64,000 nt of DNA from assembly GCA_900767815.1 (NCBI GenBank), contig CAAGAM010000070.1, positions 1 through 64,000 on the forward strand, read 5' to 3'. This stretch comes from Clostridia bacterium (GTDB taxonomy: Bacteria; Bacillota; Clostridia; Christensenellales; Borkfalkiaceae). A program made the position numbers and the translations under genes. Positions within the stretch are counted from its first letter, which is position 1, and each line of letters begins with the position of its first letter. The notes beneath the pieces were generated by a model. That model did no database searches, was not told where the DNA came from, and saw only the letters and a list, made by a program, of their open reading frames with translations. This document shows positions 54,206 to 61,204 of the stretch, in pieces.

Positions 54206-54242
54206 TCCCTCTTTCCGAGTTTTTGGAAGGAGGGATTTTTTT
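54206..54242 (+). terminator. rho-independent terminator
   Basis: TCCCTCTTTCC (54206-54216) pairs with GGAAGGAGGGA (54225-54235, one T-G wobble) over an 8-nt loop and is followed by seven T residues. It probably ends transcription from the left. The surrounding gap 54064-54542 contains no convincing gene; just before the next gene is an AT-rich stretch with the perfect palindrome TTTGAATTCAAA. Confidence 0.8.
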
Positions 54243-54542
54243 ATGCGTTGGACTTGTTTCTGCGCGGTATCGCTTGTGTTATGCGATGACCATGAAGTCA
54301 TTTTATCGGGGTAAATCGGCAAACAGGAAAAATAAACCATAGAAATAAAAATCTCTCACTATATGATAAACAATACAATAAAAACGATAAAAATGCGTCC
54401 ATTTGGCAAAGGGAAAGTTTGCTTGATAGGCGCATTTTTGTTTGTCGCCTTTTATCGAATAATGGTAGTAATCGGATAAGAGCGCCTCCCGGTTTGGAAT
54501 TTGAATTCAAAAATCAAATTTCAAATCAAGGAGGACAAAACG

Positions 54543-55052
54543 GTGAAATACGCACCTAAAAAAGTATTTATTTTAGAAAAAGGCAATTATAAGGAGATAA
54601 CTTATAGCGAACTAAAACAACTCGAACAAGCGGACAAGTCTTATATGGACAAGTTCTTTCTGCCTTTACATGGAATGCTAATGGAAGTGACGGAAGAAGC
54701 GTATAAGGAGTATTATCGAGATAAACGTCGGCAAAAGTACATAGACGAGCGTTCGCGGTTAAACGGCGATGTCTCCTATAACGCTTTGGATACGGACGAA
54801 ACGCTTGGCGAGGATGTTTTTGCGGATGAAAAAACGGACGTGGAGGCAGAGGTTATAAACAAAATGACTGTGGCGGAACTAAGAAAGGCTTTTCTTCTGC
54901 TTTCGCCCGACGAACGTGAACTAATTAAAATTTTATTTATAGATGGCGTAACCGAGCGAAAAGCATCGGAGATTTATGGTGTTTCGCAGGTGACAATACA
55001 TAAAAGGAAAAATAAAATTTTAGCCAAACTTAAAAAATTTTTAGAAAAGTAA
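54543..55052 (+). CDS. ICE-type sigma-70-like factor
   Basis: The GTG at 54543 has AAGGAGG at 54529-54535 and is preferred over a longer in-frame start at 54501. The 169-residue protein has a conserved N-terminal region (KVFILEKGNYKEITYSELKQ), the DKRRQKYIDERSRLNGDVSY segment typical of conjugative-element sigma-like factors, and a C-terminal region-4 helix-turn-helix: LLLSPDERELIKILFIDGVT, then RKASEIYGVSQVTIHKRKNK. Such factors are thought to drive ICE genes. It lies just before a terminator and a MazF gene, as in related elements. Confidence 0.85.
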   Translation: MKYAPKKVFILEKGNYKEITYSELKQLEQADKSYMDKFFLPLHGMLMEVTEEAYKEYYRDKRRQKYIDERSRLNGDVSYNALDTDETLGEDVFADEKTDVEAEVINKMTVAELRKAFLLLSPDERELIKILFIDGVTERKASEIYGVSQVTIHKRKNKILAKLKKFLEK

Positions 55053-55067
55053 AAATTTAAGGTTATC

Positions 55068-55110
55068 AAGCCTCTCGCTTTTCGGCATGAATAGTGAGAG
55101 GCTTATTTTT
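55068..55110 (+). terminator. terminator after sigma-like gene
   Basis: AAGCCTCTC (55068-55076) pairs with GAGAGGCTT (55096-55104) over a 19-nt loop and is followed by ATTTTT. It closes the sigma-like gene. Confidence 0.75.
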
Positions 55111-55189
55111 CTCTCGAAACAATTGAATAAAAAACGAGTCTTTTACATTCTCTCTGCCGTCCGCTGAAACGGATAAGCAACAGAACAAA

Positions 55190-55297
55190 ATGTTCGATCG
55201 ATTCGGCGCAACCGAGTCGTGGCGAAAACAAGCAGAGAAAATAATGATACTTGCGTCCAGTCTCAGGTCGAGCGTTGAAGCGGAAGAAATTCCGTGA
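55190..55297 (+). CDS. possible 35-residue ORF upstream of mazF
   Basis: The ATG at 55190 opens MFDRFGATESWRKQAEKIMI and then LASSLRSSVEAEEIP to a stop at 55297. It looks helical and charged. No clear ribosome binding site is present. It may be coding or chance; it is listed because of its position before a toxin gene. Confidence 0.3.
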   Translation: MFDRFGATESWRKQAEKIMILASSLRSSVEAEEIP

Positions 55298-55352
55298 GCC
55301 GTCGCAACCAAAGAGGGCGTCCCGGCGAGAACCGCGGGGAGGTGAAATTCCT

Positions 55353-55448
55353 ATGAGAGTAAAGGCATACTCGGAAGACAACGTAAATTTTGAGAAAACG
55401 ATTGATACAAGAGCCGATAAAAAGGCTTTTTTAGAAGCGATTGGCTGA
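55353..55448 (+). CDS. 31-residue ORF upstream of mazF
   Basis: The ATG at 55353 follows GGGGAGG at 55336-55342 (10 bases spacing), one of the strongest ribosome binding sites in this region, and encodes MRVKAYSEDNVNFEKTIDTR followed by ADKKAFLEAIG. It ends 38 bp before mazF. A strong translation signal for so short a frame points to a real small protein or a leader controlling mazF. It does not resemble MazE. The GC-rich sequence before it (55300-55350) is unlike its surroundings. Confidence 0.45.
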   Translation: MRVKAYSEDNVNFEKTIDTRADKKAFLEAIG

Positions 55449-55486
55449 TTATTTCAATCAATCGCTATTACTTAACAGAGAGAATT

Positions 55487-55864
55487 ATGAAAGATATAAA
55501 AAGAAACGAAATCTATTATGCGGATTTAAGTCCCGTAATAGGCAGCGAGCAGGGCGGCGTTCGCCCCGTACTCGTCATACAGAACGACGTGGGCAACAAA
55601 TTCAGCCCCACAACCATTGTGGCGGCGATAACGAGCAGACAAAATAAGGCAAAACTGCCTACGCATATAGAGATAGGCGAAGAGGTGTTTGAAAAAGATT
55701 CTGTGGTGCTGTTGGAACAAATACGCACGGTAGATAAAAGACGATTGAAAGAATACGTTGGTAAGTTAGATAACGGCACTATGGAGCGGGTAAACAAAGC
55801 TATTTCTATAAGTGTGGGCTTGATTGACAGTGTGGGAGAAAAAAATGACGGCAGAACAGGATAA
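55487..55864 (+). CDS. mazF: MazF/PemK-type mRNA interferase toxin
   Basis: The 125-residue protein carries the MazF signatures: RNEIYYADLSPVIGSEQGGV with the substrate-binding loop, RPVLVIQNDVGNKFSPTTIV with the catalytic arginine (about 26-27), AAITSRQNKAKLPTHIEI with the second catalytic stretch, and DSVVLLEQIRTVDKRRL. It would cleave cellular mRNA at short motifs. No normal MazE gene is adjacent; the only candidates for a partner are the two short frames upstream and the 52-residue protein overlapping its 3' end. On ICEs such genes help retain the element. Confidence 0.93.
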   Translation: MKDIKRNEIYYADLSPVIGSEQGGVRPVLVIQNDVGNKFSPTTIVAAITSRQNKAKLPTHIEIGEEVFEKDSVVLLEQIRTVDKRRLKEYVGKLDNGTMERVNKAISISVGLIDSVGEKNDGRTG

Positions 55865-56003
55865 GAAAAACGCGGTATTCTATTACAGCGTAAATATGCT
55901 TCGACTATTATTAAGGGCAAAACTTTTGACCGAAGCAGAGTACAAAGAGATCGTAAAACTTTCCGCCGAACATTACGGCTGTGAAAAGATAATAGTCGAT
56001 TGA
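55845..56003 (+). CDS. small SHOCT-like conserved ICE protein
   Basis: The ATG at 55845 lies within the end of mazF (20-bp overlap) with GGGAG at 55834-55838, so it is translated in step with the toxin. The 52-residue product (QDKKNAVFYYSVNMLRLLLR, then LLTEAEYKEIVKLSAEHYGC) has the helix-turn-helix shape of SHOCT-type tails (a short helix, LLTEAEY turn, second helix). Similar small proteins commonly sit between mazF and the recombinase in clostridial elements. A role as toxin partner or recombination helper is possible but unproven. Confidence 0.65.
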   Translation: MTAEQDKKNAVFYYSVNMLRLLLRAKLLTEAEYKEIVKLSAEHYGCEKIIVD

Positions 56004-56059
56004 TTATAAAAAACGTCGATATTCTACAAATTTTGTTTGCTTCGGATAGGCATTACGAG

Positions 56060-56088
56060 TTGAAAAATCGTGAAATAAATGATATAAT
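56060..56088 (+). promoter_or_regulatory. promoter of the AlbA_2-domain gene
   Basis: TTGAAA (56060-56065), 17-bp spacer, TATAAT (56083-56088): a near-perfect vegetative promoter 32 bp before the ATG at 56121. Confidence 0.7.
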
Positions 56089-56120
56089 GTTATTGAAACT
56101 AATCTTAACGGAGAACGTAA

Positions 56121-57515
56121 ATGATTTTTCAAGAAACGGAGACCATCGAATTAAAAAGAGTATTGAACGATAGTTTGCCAAAAGAAATAGATGCATTTTT
56201 GAACAGTTTCGATGGTAATATTTACATTGGAGTTGAAGATGACGGTACGATAATTGGTGTAGAAAATCTCGATGATGTTCAAAAGCGTATCGCGGATATT
56301 GTTACCACGCAAATTTTGCCGAATCCGCAAGAATACGTTACGCTCGGAACGCAGTACGTTGATGGTAAAAACGTTGTAGTAATTTCCGTACGCAAAGGTA
56401 AATCGCTGTATTATATTAAAAAATACGGGAGAAGCGCAGCGGGATGCTTTATTCGTGTTGGAACAAGTTGCCGTAGTATGACAGAAGAACAAATCGAGCA
56501 AAGGTATATTGCAACGCTGTCGATTCCTCGTAAAACAATGAAAGAAGAATTGAGTCCTCGTCAGGATTTAACTTTTAATCAATTTCAAGCATTACTAACG
56601 TTTAAAAATGTCCATTACAACAAAGAAACATTTGAACAAAACTATAATTTACGCAACAGTGATGATAAGTTTAATTATATTGCCTTTTTAGTTTCGGATC
56701 AAAACGATACATCTATAAAAGTTGTCAGATTTAATGGCGTAACAAAAGCGGAATTTCTGTCAAGAAAAGAATTCGATAACGGTTGCATATTTAAACAGAT
56801 GGAAGATGCACTCGAATATTCGTTAAACGTTCTTAACATTATTCAGACGAATATTGTAGGGAAAGAAAGAGTGGATACTCCATATTTTAACTCAGAGGCC
56901 TTCCGAGAGGCTTGGTTTAATGCTGTATGTCATAATTTATGGGTTGAAAAAGTTCCGCCGGCAATTTATGGGTTTGATGATAGGGTCGAAATAATTTCGT
57001 ATGGATTGCTGAAAGACGGGATGACGAAAGATGAGTTTTTTATGGGAATCAGCAACCCTGTTAATGAAGAATTTGCGAAAATATTTATGCAGTTACATTA
57101 TATGGAACAATCCGGAAAGGGTGTGCCGACTGTCGTGGCTAAATACGGCAAAGAAGTGTATCATTTCGGGACATCGTTTATACAATGTATACTCCCGTAT
57201 AACATAATAGACAAACAAAAGCAGGAAAGATTATTAGGACGAAATGACCTGAATGGCACGATAAATGGCACGATAAATGGCACGATAAATGGCACGATAA
57301 ATGGCACGATAAATGGCACGATAAAACTATCTGAAACGGCTACAATTGTCTACGAATTAATGAAGAAAGACGTTAAAGTAACAAAATCTCAATTAAGCCA
57401 AAAAGCAGGAAAAAGCATAAGAACGATTAGTCGTGCGATCGATGAATTAAAGAATAACGGGTTATTATTAGGTCGGACTTCAAATAAAAATGGTGAATGG
57501 ATATTAAGTAAATGA
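56121..57515 (+). CDS. AlbA_2/Schlafen-type putative DNA-binding regulator
   Basis: 464 residues. The N-terminal AlbA_2 (Schlafen-like) domain has ETETIELKRVLNDSLPKEID, NSFDGNIYIGVEDDGTIIGV and the GRSAAGCFIRVGTSCRSMT segment (about 1-135). A GHKL-like ATP-binding region follows with FREAWFNAVCHNLWVEKVPP (about 258-277) and YMEQSGKGVPTVVAKYG. A repeated Asn-Gly-Thr-Ile tract (about 378-402) links to a C-terminal winged helix (KVTKSQLSQKAGKSIRTISR). Proteins of this build are widespread and probably act as regulators; details are unknown. Own promoter and GGAG at 56109-56112; lower GC than neighbours. Confidence 0.82.
   Translation: MIFQETETIELKRVLNDSLPKEIDAFLNSFDGNIYIGVEDDGTIIGVENLDDVQKRIADIVTTQILPNPQEYVTLGTQYVDGKNVVVISVRKGKSLYYIKKYGRSAAGCFIRVGTSCRSMTEEQIEQRYIATLSIPRKTMKEELSPRQDLTFNQFQALLTFKNVHYNKETFEQNYNLRNSDDKFNYIAFLVSDQNDTSIKVVRFNGVTKAEFLSRKEFDNGCIFKQMEDALEYSLNVLNIIQTNIVGKERVDTPYFNSEAFREAWFNAVCHNLWVEKVPPAIYGFDDRVEIISYGLLKDGMTKDEFFMGISNPVNEEFAKIFMQLHYMEQSGKGVPTVVAKYGKEVYHFGTSFIQCILPYNIIDKQKQERLLGRNDLNGTINGTINGTINGTINGTINGTIKLSETATIVYELMKKDVKVTKSQLSQKAGKSIRTISRAIDELKNNGLLLGRTSNKNGEWILSK
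57252..57323 (+). repeat. six tandem copies of a 12-bp unit within the AlbA_2 gene
   Basis: AATGGCACGATA is repeated six times without error and encodes (NGTI)6. Copy-number change by slippage would keep the reading frame and alter only the linker length between the ATP-binding part and the winged helix. Confidence 0.95.
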
Positions 57516-57622
57516 GTGGTTGTAATACTACCATAGAAACCATTAAAAACATGTAGGAAATTATAAAGGTTAATCTCAATTAATTTGAGTTCGTAAAAAT
57601 AAATAAAAATCTAATAAAAGCG

Positions 57623-57660
57623 GCGTTTTGTCTAATTTAGATAGATAAAACGCTGTTTTT
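57623..57660 (+). terminator. terminator between AlbA_2 gene and recombinase remnant
   Basis: GCGTTTTGTCTA (57623-57634) pairs with TAGATAAAACGC (57642-57653, one G-T wobble) over 7 nt and is followed by TGTTTTTTG. Confidence 0.75.
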
Positions 57661-57789
57661 TGTCTAAAACGCAGAAAAACAAAAAAGATAAAAAAAATAT
57701 AGAAAAACGCTGGATAGAATTGAACTTTTGTGGTATGTTGTGTTTGCGAAAGCAAGAGAAACAGGGTTAAGCCTTGAAAGGAGGTAATT

Positions 57790-57996
57790 ATGCAGATAAC
57801 GGAAATTACGCCGAAAGCGCAGAGTGAAGAAAGAATACGGCTTGCGGCATACTGTCGTGTGTCAAGCGATTCCGAAGAACAACTTCATTCGCTCGCTTCG
57901 CAAATACGTTGGTATAGCGATTACGGGAAAAGAAATCCTCAATATCAAATCGTTGACATTTACGCGGATGAAGAAATAATTTATGGGGAACAATAA
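57790..57996 (+). pseudogene. serine recombinase, N-terminal fragment
   Basis: A strong AGGAGG (57780-57785) precedes MQITEITPKAQSEERIRLAA followed by YCRVSSDSEEQLHSLASQI, the start of a large serine integrase with the catalytic serine motif YCRVSSDSEEQ (Ser at about 26). The frame stops after 68 residues at 57996 and no continuation can be found in any frame downstream. Such recombinases normally have about 500 residues and excise and integrate the ICE. The element thus appears to have lost its integrase here. Confidence 0.85.
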
Positions 57997-58072
57997 TTAA
58001 AAAATTTAAGAATCCGAAGCAATTTTTTCACTGAAAATATAAACGAGTTGTTGGAACATAAGCCGAAAACGA

Positions 58073-58101
58073 TTGAAAAAAAGTGGCGTATATGCTATAC
58101 T
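58073..58101 (+). promoter_or_regulatory. promoter of the KilA-N gene
   Basis: TTGAAA (58073-58078), 17-bp spacer, TATACT (58096-58101), 82 bp before the KilA-N ATG. The 5' leader has no obvious fold. Confidence 0.6.
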
Positions 58102-58183
58102 ATAAAAAAGATAATATGTGGAATTTTACAAAAAGCATTATTATAACAGTAGTCGAAGCGATGAATAATCGGGAGCGTTAACA

Positions 58184-59002
58184 ATGAAAAACGAATTATA
58201 CGTCAACGGAATAGATGTAAAGTATAAAAGAATCAACAAGGATGACTATATATCGCTGACCGATTTGGCGCGATATGTAAATCCCGACGAGCCGAAAATT
58301 CCTATCCAAACTTGGATGAGGAATAAAGACGTCGTATCCTATCTCGGGTTGTGGGAACAGTTAAACAATCCGAATTTCAAAGGTCGCGAATTTACGACCT
58401 TTGAAAACAAATCCGGTGCGAACAGTTTTTATTTGTCTCCCGAAAAATGGGTAAACGAAACAAATGCGATAGGCATTATCGTAAAACGCGGTAATGGCGG
58501 CGGAACGTATGCGCATAGAGATATTGCGTTTGAGTTTGCAAGCTGGCTGAGTCCGGAATTCAAATTATACCTTATAACCGAATTTCAAAGATTAAAAGCG
58601 CAGGAACAAAAAACAACCGAATGGTCGGCAAAACGAGAGTTGGCAAAGGTGAACTACAGAATTCATACAGACGCGATAAAAGAAAATATTGTTCCGACGC
58701 TAACGGAAGCGCAGTTAAAATATGTGTATGCAGACGAAGCGGATCTGTTGAACGTCGCGTTATTCGGGAAAACGGCGGCGGAGTGGAGAAAGCAAAATCC
58801 TACGCTGAAAGGCAATATCCGCGATTATGCGACGATTGAGCAGTTGCTTGTTATTGCCAATATGGAAAGTTACAATGCTATTTTAATTGAACAGAATGTA
58901 TCGCAAGAGGAAAGATTGAAGCAACTGAACAATATGGCAAAATCGCAATTGCGTGTGTTAGAGCAGAGCAATTCTAAACTTCTTACCGAAAATAGAAAAT
59001 GA
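58184..59002 (+). CDS. KilA-N domain DNA-binding protein
   Basis: 272 residues. The N-terminal KilA-N domain shows ISLTDLARYVNPDEPKIPIQ (about 25-44), TWMRNKDVVSYLGLWEQLNN and the hallmark GRGGGTYAHRDIAFEFASWL-like run (here NGGGTYAHRDIAFEFASWLS, about 105-124). A helical C-terminus (about 150-270) follows. KilA-N proteins bind DNA and are typical of phages and defence or mobile regions; they often sit near Fic/Doc genes. It has its own promoter and a terminator, and converges on the Doc/DUF2779 pair. Confidence 0.9.
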   Translation: MKNELYVNGIDVKYKRINKDDYISLTDLARYVNPDEPKIPIQTWMRNKDVVSYLGLWEQLNNPNFKGREFTTFENKSGANSFYLSPEKWVNETNAIGIIVKRGNGGGTYAHRDIAFEFASWLSPEFKLYLITEFQRLKAQEQKTTEWSAKRELAKVNYRIHTDAIKENIVPTLTEAQLKYVYADEADLLNVALFGKTAAEWRKQNPTLKGNIRDYATIEQLLVIANMESYNAILIEQNVSQEERLKQLNNMAKSQLRVLEQSNSKLLTENRK

Positions 59003-59015
59003 TTTGGAATTTGAA

Positions 59016-59045
59016 AACGAGGGCTGTGTAAGCGCCTCGTTTTTT
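59016..59045 (+). terminator. terminator after KilA-N gene
   Basis: AACGAGG (59016-59022) pairs with CCTCGTT (59035-59041) over a 12-nt loop, followed by TTTT. It lies between the convergent KilA-N and Doc genes. Confidence 0.65.
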
Positions 59046-59093
59046 GTACCTGTAAAAAGATTAAATTTTCCACTTCGATATATGTGAATGAAC

Positions 59094-59450
59094 TCAAGCG
59101 TTTAATTCAGTGAAAGAAATTTCGCTTGCGGCAAGTCTCAAAAATATACCCGATAATTCTTGTTGCGTAAAGGATAAAGAAATGCCGTTGAGTTTCAGTG
59201 TAACCAGCATTGCGTGCGCGCCGATACGTTTGTTTCCGTCGATAAACGGGTGATTTTGCGTAAGTCCGCAGGCAAGCCTTACCGCTTTTTCGATTGTAGA
59301 GGGGAATAATTCGACGGAGTTGTATGTCTGCAACGGCGATAGAAGAGCGGCTTGCAAAAGATTATCGTCGCGTATTCCGTCCGAGCCGCCCGTTGCCTTT
59401 ATAAGTTCGCAATGTAAATAGTTTATCTGCTTATCTGAAAGCCAAATCAT
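59094..59450 (-). CDS. doc: Doc-type Fic-fold toxin
   Basis: The 118-residue protein carries the Doc/Fic core HPFIDGNKRIGA at residues 67-78, with the catalytic histidine 67 and the Asp/Asn/Lys/Arg set. Doc proteins phosphorylate elongation factor Tu and stop translation. The N-terminus (WLSDKQINYLHCELIKATGG) is as in other members. No Phd-like antitoxin is next to it. Its ATG overlaps the stop of the DUF2779 gene upstream (4 bp), so they are coexpressed, and the KilA-N gene converges from the other side. Confidence 0.9.
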   Translation of the reverse strand: MIWLSDKQINYLHCELIKATGGSDGIRDDNLLQAALLSPLQTYNSVELFPSTIEKAVRLACGLTQNHPFIDGNKRIGAHAMLVTLKLNGISLSFTQQELSGIFLRLAASEISFTELNA

Positions 59451-61048
59451 TTTGCAAGTTCCTTATAAGTTTCGATGTTTTGCTTGATAAGTTCTTCGGA
59501 AGCGTTTTTTACCAAATCGTCTGGCGCGGCGGTAATGTCGCTACCGTCGGCGATGTTTGCGACCCTTACGAGTTCCTGCCAGACTTTAACCATTGCAAAT
59601 GTATCGAGTTCGCAGTATTTCAGTAAGTTTTTGCGTGCGATTTTCTGTTCTTCCGGCGGCATATCCTTTATAAGCGGGAAGATCGTCATAGCCTCGCCGC
59701 CGTTGTGGATTTCCTCCAAGTTGTGATAATCGAGCGCCGGATCGTCGGGAAAAATCGCCGGCAAAACGCTTTTTATCGAAAACGAACCGCCCATTGCTTT
59801 GTTGTAATATGCGCCTCTCTGGAACGGATCGAGCAGGTCTTTTACGTTGCGTTTTATATTCAGCAAATGCTTTGAAAGGTCGGGGAATTCTTCCGCAAGT
59901 TCTTTCAGTCTGCCGCACTCGAATTTTTTATTGTAGGCAAGCACACATACGTTTTCGGGAATATTTTCGCACAGGCTTTCTGCTATCGCGCGGCGCGGAT
60001 CTTCTCCCGAAACGCCTAAAAATTCTTTGTGTGAAAGGCAGCTGTTTTCGCTCTCTATATAGTGCAAAGAGTACTGAAAAGGAATTTGCTCGTAAGGTTT
60101 CGCACCGTCGAAAGGCGGAATAATCTCTTGCATGGTTTCAAAATCAAGAAAGTAAAGAGGGTAGGAAAGCGTGTTCAAAAACTCGTCTATAAGTCGATTA
60201 TCGACATAAGTTCCTCTGTCATTAAGCGCAAAATCGATCTGCCTCGATTGCAAAAAATTAAGCGAGGCGCGCTTTTGCAAATCTTCAAACGACACGATAC
60301 CGTCTTTATAAAGTTGCCATTTTTTATTGCAACGATAAATTTCAAAAACGTTATGTTCGGGTAAGTGCTTTGAGCAGTATTTCCAATAGGCGCATTCATG
60401 AGATAAGGAGCATTGCTCGCCGATGTCGATATTCGGCTCTTTATCGCAACTTAAAAGATTTTCGGCGCTTGTAAGATTTCGTTCGACGACTTCGTACTCG
60501 TCGGCGATGAGATCTTTAACGTCGGTTATTTTGAACAAATTTTTAACGTCGATTTCGCCGCGGCGCACATATTCGTTGTTAATGCAAACAACGTAAGTCC
60601 CCGTCACTTTAACTCCGCATTTTTCGAGAACGTATTTTTGATAGGCAACATCCACGAGATAGTTATATTTAATGTTGGTTGCGCTTTTTACTTCGTAAAT
60701 CGCGTATCCGCCGTTTTCTTTATGCAAAATATCCACGGCGCAATACAGCCCGTTATAATCGAACGACGCTTCGCAAATATTTTCTTCGCCGCGGGCGATA
60801 CATTCGGCAGTTTTCCTCTTCATTTCGTCAAGGTTGAGTTTTCCGTCGGCGGAACAAGCGGTAACTTCGGTATAATCGCCGAATAAACCCATTGCAAGGT
60901 CACCGACCTCGTTTCCGCTCTTCATTCTGCCGAGCGCGCCCTCGTCGATTTCTTTTTCTTCGGGCTTGTATTTATCGAGCCAGACGATTTTAGGACATTG
61001 CCAGAACGAACAATATTTCGATTTTGAAAAATACATAACGTTCCCCAT
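59447..61048 (-). CDS. DUF2779 nuclease: Cas4-like PD-(D/E)XK domain plus DEDD exonuclease-like domain
   Basis: 533 residues. The N-terminal part looks like a Cas4/RecB-type nuclease: KSKYCSFWQCPKIVWLDKY with early cysteines, YCAVDILHKENGGYAIYEVK with the Asp ... Glu-x-Lys core (about 105-126), and CSLSHECAYWKYC (about 214-226), which could bind an iron-sulfur cluster with the N-terminal cysteine. The DUF2779 half has PLYFLDFETMQEIIPPF (Asp, Glu), LAYNKKFECGRLKELA and KYCELDTFAMVKVW, an RNase-H/DEDD exonuclease-like pattern. Function is presumed in DNA or RNA degradation. It leads an operon with the Doc toxin and has its own promoter. Confidence 0.85.
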   Translation of the reverse strand: MGNVMYFSKSKYCSFWQCPKIVWLDKYKPEEKEIDEGALGRMKSGNEVGDLAMGLFGDYTEVTACSADGKLNLDEMKRKTAECIARGEENICEASFDYNGLYCAVDILHKENGGYAIYEVKSATNIKYNYLVDVAYQKYVLEKCGVKVTGTYVVCINNEYVRRGEIDVKNLFKITDVKDLIADEYEVVERNLTSAENLLSCDKEPNIDIGEQCSLSHECAYWKYCSKHLPEHNVFEIYRCNKKWQLYKDGIVSFEDLQKRASLNFLQSRQIDFALNDRGTYVDNRLIDEFLNTLSYPLYFLDFETMQEIIPPFDGAKPYEQIPFQYSLHYIESENSCLSHKEFLGVSGEDPRRAIAESLCENIPENVCVLAYNKKFECGRLKELAEEFPDLSKHLLNIKRNVKDLLDPFQRGAYYNKAMGGSFSIKSVLPAIFPDDPALDYHNLEEIHNGGEAMTIFPLIKDMPPEEQKIARKNLLKYCELDTFAMVKVWQELVRVANIADGSDITAAPDDLVKNASEELIKQNIETYKELAK

Positions 61049-61070
61049 CTTTTGTTTGATTTCGGCTATA

Positions 61071-61099
61071 TTTTATCATATTTTATGGAAAATATCAAC
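61071..61099 (-). promoter_or_regulatory. promoter of the DUF2779-Doc operon
   Basis: Minus strand: TTGATA (61099-61094), 17-bp spacer, TAAAAT (61076-61071), 22 bp before the ATG at 61048. Confidence 0.6.
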
Positions 61100-61147
61100 C
61101 GAAAAGCATTATATAAAAGATTATGTACCGTTTTTAGGACTAAATTA

Positions 61148-61193
61148 TTGCTAAAATCCAATCGTTATGATATAATATTAAAAAATCATAACG
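61148..61193 (+). promoter_or_regulatory. promoter with overlapping 9-bp inverted-repeat operator, WYL regulator gene
   Basis: Promoter TTGCTA (61148-61153), 17 bp, TATAAT (61171-61176). A perfect inverted repeat CGTTATGAT (61163-61171) and ATCATAACG (61185-61193), 13 bp apart, straddles the -10 and start point. This is the right size and place for a dimeric repressor such as the WYL protein encoded 12 bp downstream, suggesting autorepression of the WYL-DUF262 operon. Confidence 0.7.
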
Positions 61194-61204
61194 GAGAGAA
61201 AACA

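Noticed and set aside
54243..54314. 23-codon frame following the terminator T-run
   Set aside because: No ribosome binding site, starts within the terminator tail, no recognisable sequence.
55280..55352. Possible cobalamin- or FMN-type riboswitch before the small frame at 55353
   Set aside because: GC-rich with a GGTGAAATTCC-like stretch, but the remaining conserved elements of either riboswitch class are not present and the downstream genes do not fit.
57241..57330. CRISPR-like tandem repeat
   Set aside because: The 12-bp repeats are contiguous without spacers and encode a protein linker.
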